Shown one piece after another: positions 60,342 through 64,000 of a stretch of DNA of 64,000 bases. The notes beneath the pieces were generated by a model. The model saw nothing but the letters and a program-made list of their open reading frames with translations. It did not search any database and had not been told where the DNA came from. Made by a program: the position numbers and the translations under genes. This DNA comes from Kribbella sp. VKM Ac-2569 (GTDB taxonomy: Bacteria > Actinomycetota > Actinomycetes > Propionibacteriales > Kribbellaceae). Position 1 is the first letter of the stretch; every line of letters begins with the position of its first letter. The stretch spans positions 992,001 through 1,056,000 of the forward strand of contig NZ_SGXJ01000002.1 of assembly GCF_004216905.1 (NCBI RefSeq). The letters run 5' to 3'.

Positions 60342-60749
60342 TCAGACCCGGCGCCGCTTGGGCGGGCGGCATCCGTTGTGGGCGACTGGGGTGACGTCCT
60401 GGATGGTGCCGACCTCGAGGCCGACCGCACCCAGCGAACGGATCGCGGTCTCACGGCCGGAGCCGGGACCCTTGACGAACACGTCGATCTTGCGCATGCC
60501 GTGCTCCATCGCCCGGCGCCCGGCGGCCTCGGCGGCCATCTGCGCGGCGAACGGGGTCGACTTACGCGAACCCTTGAAGCCGACGGTGCCCGCGGAAGCC
60601 CACGAGATGACCGCGCCGGTCGGGTCGGTGATCGTCACGATCGTGTTGTTGAACGTGCTCTTGATGTGAGCGTGGCCCGCGGCCACGTTCTTCTTCTCCT
60701 TGCGGCGCACCTTCTTCGCGCCGGCCGCGCTGCGGCTCTTGGGAGGCAT
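60342..60749 (-). CDS. rpsK: 30S ribosomal protein uS11
   Basis: 135 residues. [42 protein letters not shown] and the C-terminal [18 protein letters not shown] are diagnostic. It is 26 bp upstream of rpsD. Confidence 0.98.
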   Translation of the reverse strand: MPPKSRSAAGAKKVRRKEKKNVAAGHAHIKSTFNNTIVTITDPTGAVISWASAGTVGFKGSRKSTPFAAQMAAEAAGRRAMEHGMRKIDVFVKGPGSGRETAIRSLGAVGLEVGTIQDVTPVAHNGCRPPKRRRV

Positions 60750-60784
60750 TCAGTTGCTCCTGGGGTGGTCGAAAGTCATCCGGG

Positions 60785-61156
60785 TCACTTCTTCTTCTTG
60801 CCGGCGATCGCCTTACGGCGGCCCTTGCGGCTACGGGCGTTGGTCCGCGTGCGCTGACCGCGCACCGGAAGCCCGCTGCGGTGCCGGCGACCCTGGTACG
60901 ACCCGATCTCGATCTTGCGGCGGATGTCCGCGGTCACCTCGCGACGGAGGTCACCTTCGATCTTGTAGTTGCCTTCGATGAAGTCCCGGAGCTTGACCAG
61001 TTCTTCGTCACCCAGTTCGTGGACGCGCTTGTCACCGGAGATCCCGGTGGCTTCGAGCGTCTTCAGGGCGCGAGTACGACCTACACCGAAGATGTAGGTG
61101 AGAGCGACCTCGATGCGCTTGTCGCGCGGAAGGTCGACTCCTACGAGGCGTGCCAT
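60785..61156 (-). CDS. rpsM: 30S ribosomal protein uS13
   Basis: 123 residues. [30 protein letters not shown] and the basic tail [21 protein letters not shown] identify it. It lies 35 bp before rpsK. Confidence 0.98.
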   Translation of the reverse strand: MARLVGVDLPRDKRIEVALTYIFGVGRTRALKTLEATGISGDKRVHELGDEELVKLRDFIEGNYKIEGDLRREVTADIRRKIEIGSYQGRRHRSGLPVRGQRTRTNARSRKGRRKAIAGKKKK

Positions 61157-61339
61157 GTGGCGGTGTTCCTTTCGTCAGCAGAGGTGTGGTGGCGCGCTGC
61201 GTCCTTGCCCGCCTCGGTGACTCGTTGTGCTTCACCGGCAAGGCCCCGGCCTCTGTTCCAGGGGCGACGCCCGGGACGGATCCCGGACGAGCATGCGCGC
61301 TGTGGTGCGAAAGTGCTGTGCTACTGCGTGAAGGCTTTG
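61157..61339 (-). other. Unusually long rpmJ-rpsM spacer
   Basis: 183 bp with no gene. It includes a small hairpin (CCGGGA 61271-61276, CGGA loop, TCCCGG 61281-61286), like the one before rpoA. Confidence 0.4.
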
Positions 61340-61453
61340 TCAGCCCTGCCGCTGCTTGTGCCGCGGGTTCTCGCAGATCACCATGACCCGGCCGTGACGC
61401 CGGATCACCTTGCACTTGTCGCAGATCTTCTTGACGCTCGGATTGACCTTCAT
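61340..61453 (-). CDS. rpmJ: 50S ribosomal protein bL36
   Basis: 37 residues, found by translating the minus strand. [20 protein letters not shown] at the start, with zinc ligands Cys11, Cys14, Cys27 and His32 (C+ type). It lies 33 bp after infA, the standard order. Confidence 0.97.
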   Translation of the reverse strand: MKVNPSVKKICDKCKVIRRHGRVMVICENPRHKQRQG

Positions 61454-61486
61454 CGAGCTACTTTCTTCGACAGGTGTTGGTGGGTC

Positions 61487-61708
61487 TTACTTGTACCGAT
61501 AGACGATGCGACCCCGGGTGAGGTCGTACGGCGACAGCTCGACGACGACCCGATCCTCGGGGAGGATCCGGATGTAGTGCTGTCTCATCTTGCCGCTGAT
61601 GTGCGCGAGCACCTTGTGCCCGTTGGACAGCTCAACACGGAACATCGCGTTCGGCAGCGCCTCGACGATGGTGCCCTCGAGTTCGATGACTCCCTCTTTT
61701 TTGGGCAT
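61487..61708 (-). CDS. infA: Translation initiation factor IF-1
   Basis: 73 residues, [27 protein letters not shown], an S1-like OB fold that occupies the ribosomal A site at initiation. The ATG at 61708 gives the conserved N-terminus; an open frame upstream to 61756 is not used. It is the first gene of the ribosomal unit in this window. Confidence 0.98.
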   Translation of the reverse strand: MPKKEGVIELEGTIVEALPNAMFRVELSNGHKVLAHISGKMRQHYIRILPEDRVVVELSPYDLTRGRIVYRYK

Positions 61709-61804
61709 GTCCTCGCACTTCTGTAGACGTGACTGACTATGGCTACAAACAGCCAAGAGATGAGTGTACGCCAGTCACCCAGGCGAAACCCAATCGAGAC
61801 CCGG

Positions 61805-62134
61805 TCAGCGCACTCGCGAGGCCTCGAGCTCGGTCAGATGATCCGATCCCCAGGTGTCCAACGGTATCAGCGCTTCGTTGAGTGACCGTCCGAGTTCGGT
61901 CAGTGAGTACTCCACCTTCGGCGGCACCTGGTGGAACACCTCCCGATGCACGATGTCCCGCGACTCCAGTTCCCGCAACTGCTGGATCAGCATCTTCTCG
62001 GTGACCCCGGTGATCTCCCGCCGCAGCTCCCCGAACCGCATCGGCCCGTGGTGCAACGCCCACAGGATCCGCGGCTTCCACTTCCCGCCGATCACGTCGG
62101 CGGCCGCATCCAGACCGCAGGTGTAGGCGCGCAT
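61805..62134 (-). CDS. HxlR-family transcriptional regulator
   Basis: 109 residues. The winged HTH is visible as GGKWKPRILWALHHGPMRFGELRREITGVTEKMLIQQLRELESRDIV, with Cys6 near the N-terminus (AYTCGLD), as in redox- or aldehyde-sensing HxlR proteins. It is divergent from the imine-reductase-like gene, with an inverted repeat between. Confidence 0.92.
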   Translation of the reverse strand: MRAYTCGLDAAADVIGGKWKPRILWALHHGPMRFGELRREITGVTEKMLIQQLRELESRDIVHREVFHQVPPKVEYSLTELGRSLNEALIPLDTWGSDHLTELEASRVR

Positions 62135-62149
62135 ACTTACCTTTCCGTC

Positions 62150-62174
62150 AGTACCTGACTATTTAGTTGGTACT
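62150..62174. promoter_or_regulatory. AGTACC-N13-GGTACT, candidate HxlR operator
   Basis: Perfect 6-bp arms in the 76-bp divergent gap. A related direct repeat GTACYTGNC is also seen at 62151 and 62170. This fits a regulator controlling both genes. Confidence 0.5.
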
Positions 62175-62210
62175 TGTCCATCCTAAAGCTACAGCTCCAG
62201 GGTGGACCCC

Positions 62211-63068
62211 ATGAAGACACCTGTCACCGTCCTGGGGCTCGGGGCGATGGGGACCGCTCTCGCCCGGGCCTTCCTGGCCGCCGGCCATCCGACCACCGTC
62301 TGGAACCGCACGCCCGGCCGCTCCCCCGAACTCGACGCGGTGCGCGCCGCCACCGCCGGCGAGGCGATCGCGGCCAGTCCGCTCGTCATCGTCTGCCTGC
62401 TCGTCGACGGCACCGTCCGCAGCACGCTCGACGGCATCGACCTCACCGGCAAGACGATCGTCAACCTCACCAACAGCACACCCGACCAGGCACGGGCCAC
62501 CGCGGAGCGAGTCACGACCGCAGGGGCGCAGTACGTCGACGGCGGCATCATGGCCGTCCCCGCGATGATCGGCGGCCCCGCGGCCTTCATCTTCTACAGC
62601 GGCGTACCGGAAGCCTTCGACAAGCATCGCGCCGACCTGTCTGTGCTGGCACGTCCCGAGTACGTCGGCGCCGACCCGGGACTCGCCGCGCTCTACGACA
62701 TCGCCCTGCTGAGCGCGATGTACGGGATGTTCGGCGGCGCCCAGCACGCGCTGGCACTGATCGGCTCCGAGAACGTCCCCGCCGAACCGTTCACGGAACG
62801 CTTCCTGCTCCCGTGGCTGACCGCGATGCTCGGCTCCCTGCCTCGCATCGCCAAGGATCTCGACAACGGGCCGGCCGACACAGCCGGCTCGAACCTCGCG
62901 ATGCAAGCAGCCGCCTACGACAACCTGACCGACACATCCACTGCACAAGGTGTCGACCCGATGTTGCTGGAGCCGATGGGCAGGCTGCTCCGCAAGGCTG
63001 TTGCCGCTGAGCAAGGCGATGCGGACCTCGCAGCGCTCGTCGGCTTGCTCAGGACTCCTGCTGGGTAG
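62211..63068 (+). CDS. NAD(P)-dependent imine reductase-like protein (6-phosphogluconate dehydrogenase-type fold)
   Basis: 285 residues. Rossmann motif VLGLGAMGTALARAFLAAGHPTTVWNRTPGR, then VNLTNSTPDQAR, and GGIMAVPAMIGGPAAFIFYSG, all typical of imine reductases and related beta-hydroxyacid dehydrogenases. These enzymes use NADPH to reduce cyclic imines; substrate unknown. ATG 62211 is chosen because AGGGTGG precedes it. Control by the divergent HxlR regulator is likely. Its end overlaps the convergent hypothetical gene by 20 bp. Confidence 0.88.
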   Translation: MKTPVTVLGLGAMGTALARAFLAAGHPTTVWNRTPGRSPELDAVRAATAGEAIAASPLVIVCLLVDGTVRSTLDGIDLTGKTIVNLTNSTPDQARATAERVTTAGAQYVDGGIMAVPAMIGGPAAFIFYSGVPEAFDKHRADLSVLARPEYVGADPGLAALYDIALLSAMYGMFGGAQHALALIGSENVPAEPFTERFLLPWLTAMLGSLPRIAKDLDNGPADTAGSNLAMQAAAYDNLTDTSTAQGVDPMLLEPMGRLLRKAVAAEQGDADLAALVGLLRTPAG

Positions 63069-63849
63069 CGGCCCACTGTTCGCCCTCGCGCCAGATCTGT
63101 TCGGGCATCAGGTCCAGCAGGTCGCAGGCCGCGTCCAGTTGCGCGAGGGCGGTGGTCGCATCGCGGTACGCCGGGAGGATCGCGACGAACCGCCTGCCCT
63201 CGCAGCTGAAACCGAACGCCGGTACGCCGGCCAGCGTCTCGACTGCCCGCGGATGCAGGACTGCCATCGCGTGGTCCTCGCGCCCGTTGAACAAGCGGTA
63301 CTGCGCCGGAAGCCCGTCGACCGCCAACGGCAACGGCAGGTAGCTCGCTGCCGCGACCGGCGCCAGCCCCGAAGGCAGCACCTGCAACGGCGGCAAGGGC
63401 CGATCCACGTGCAGATCAAGGAAGTCGAAGCCGAGTTCACGTCGCCGTACCTTGTGCCGGAACCGCCCGGTCCAGAACTCCCGGCCGCGATGGCTGCCGG
63501 ACGTCACGTCGACGACCTCGGCCTTCGGGTCCGCGTCGAACGGTGGGAACGGCCAACGATCCAGCAATTCCGTCCCGGACGCGCTGATCCGCCAGCCGAG
63601 CTGCCCGGCGGCCTCGGCCCACGCGCGCCGCCGCCGGCCGTCACGGATTCGCAGCAGCACCGTGAACCCGATCAGCACCAGGAACCAGGCCAGCACCATC
63701 CAGCCCACCCAGCGCGGCTCCAGCAGCAGCCCCAAGATCGCCAGCGGTACGGCGACGGCGAACCAGATCACGTAGACGATCGCGGCCCCTTGGTGCAGCT
63801 GCCACGCCAGATCCGGCCGCAGCCGGGGACCGACGACGCGGCGACTCAC
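63049..63849 (-). CDS. Hypothetical membrane protein
   Basis: About 266 residues from GTG 63849; the frame is open to 63903. Two hydrophobic helices near the N-terminus (AAIVYVIWFAVAVPLAILGLLL and GWMVLAWFLVLIGFTVLL) precede a soluble domain with SCEGRRFVAILPAY. It is not recognised. The upstream neighbour ends at 63861, 11 bp before. Confidence 0.65.
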   Translation of the reverse strand: MSRRVVGPRLRPDLAWQLHQGAAIVYVIWFAVAVPLAILGLLLEPRWVGWMVLAWFLVLIGFTVLLRIRDGRRRRAWAEAAGQLGWRISASGTELLDRWPFPPFDADPKAEVVDVTSGSHRGREFWTGRFRHKVRRRELGFDFLDLHVDRPLPPLQVLPSGLAPVAAASYLPLPLAVDGLPAQYRLFNGREDHAMAVLHPRAVETLAGVPAFGFSCEGRRFVAILPAYRDATTALAQLDAACDLLDLMPEQIWREGEQWAATQQES

Positions 63850-63860
63850 CTGGGCCGCCG

Positions 63861-64000
63861 TCAACGGCGCCGGCCCAGGCCGCCGAGGGCGATGATCGCC
63901 CACGGGATCAGCAGCCAGACCGGCCAGAAGTGCGGCCAGTGCCCGCCGTTGCCGAGCCCGATCACGAACCAGATCACCACGTTGATCAGCACGACACCGG
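63861..64000 (-). CDS. 2TM-domain-type membrane protein, partial (N-terminus beyond window)
   Basis: Only the last 46 codons or so are inside. They read VLINVVIWFVIGLGNGGHW then PHFWPVWLLIPWAIIALGGLGRRR and stop. Paired hydrophobic helices with a short loop resemble the 2TM domain of actinobacterial membrane proteins. Confidence 0.6.
   Translation of the reverse strand, partial: GVVLINVVIWFVIGLGNGGHWPHFWPVWLLIPWAIIALGGLGRRR

Noticed and set aside
1..64000. CRISPR arrays, tRNA/rRNA genes, insertion sequences, prophage, att sites
   Set aside because: None seen. No regularly spaced repeats, no cloverleaf-like genes, and no transposase or integrase motifs. The accessory blocks are identified only from gene order.

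Overview
The window is high-GC actinobacterial DNA. Its ribosomal/tsa gene order, dense GC-rich coding, many GTG starts, and abundance of LacI/ROK regulators and secreted glycoside hydrolases point to a soil actinomycete of the Kribbella/Nocardioidaceae type. That assignment is inference: there is no rRNA here and no search was run. No tRNA, rRNA, CRISPR array, transposase, integrase or prophage gene was seen.

Layout. A conserved housekeeping backbone runs through the window, almost all on the minus strand. Read right to left it is infA-rpmJ-rpsM-rpsK-rpsD-rpoA-rplQ-truA (61.7-56.95 kb), rplM-rpsI-glmM (45.0-42.7 kb), coaA (15.2-16.1 kb, plus strand), acpS-nnr (12.0-10.3 kb), alr (4.2-3.1 kb), an alpha/beta hydrolase, then tsaE-tsaB-rimI (2.0-0 kb). 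In many actinobacteria these blocks lie close together. Here four accessory stretches separate them.

(1) 4.26-10.16 kb: a HAD phosphatase, a secreted GH12-type hydrolase, a tandem META-domain lipoprotein and a very large secreted PIG-L deacetylase. (2) 12.0-14.9 kb: a GH67 alpha-glucuronidase homologue that has lost the loop carrying the family's general acid, plus a LacI regulator translationally coupled to acpS. (3) 16.1-42.6 kb: an MFS transporter and Sfp-type PPTase; a muropeptide-recovery cluster (Tat-exported NagZ-like GH3 fused to an EEP phosphodiesterase domain, NamZ, an AmiE-like serine hydrolase, MurR, MurQ); LtrA and a plant-type ketol-acid reductoisomerase downstream of a sugar ABC/ThuA/Gfo-Idh operon with a divergent LacI regulator; an IlvY-like LysR regulator with a LacI-like sensor lacking a DNA-binding domain; a ROK regulator and a five-gene Dpp/Opp-type ABC importer. 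(4) 45.3-56.96 kb: citrate synthase, a SnoaL-like/TetR pair, a GH18-like protein, a membrane protein, an ABC-F ATPase, an unrecognised three-gene unit (HExxH protein, 69-residue protein, paralogue with the HExxH destroyed), a SigE-type sigma factor with a membrane partner, and a methyltransferase.

How the parts work together. Much of the accessory material concerns polysaccharide and cell-wall sugar turnover. NagZ, NamZ and AmiE are all predicted to be exported and would trim peptidoglycan fragments outside the cell. MurQ would convert MurNAc-6-P to GlcNAc-6-P, which could reach GlmM after deacetylation and isomerisation. No MurNAc kinase or MurP transporter is visible. The sugar operons each sit beside a LacI or ROK regulator and shared short operator-like sequences.

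The best candidates for undescribed biology are the NagZ-EEP fusion, the HExxH protein with its degenerate paralogue, the acid-less GH67, and the LacI-like sensor without a helix-turn-helix. The right end (61.8-64 kb) holds an HxlR regulator divergent from an imine-reductase-like gene and two small membrane-protein genes, the last cut by the window edge.
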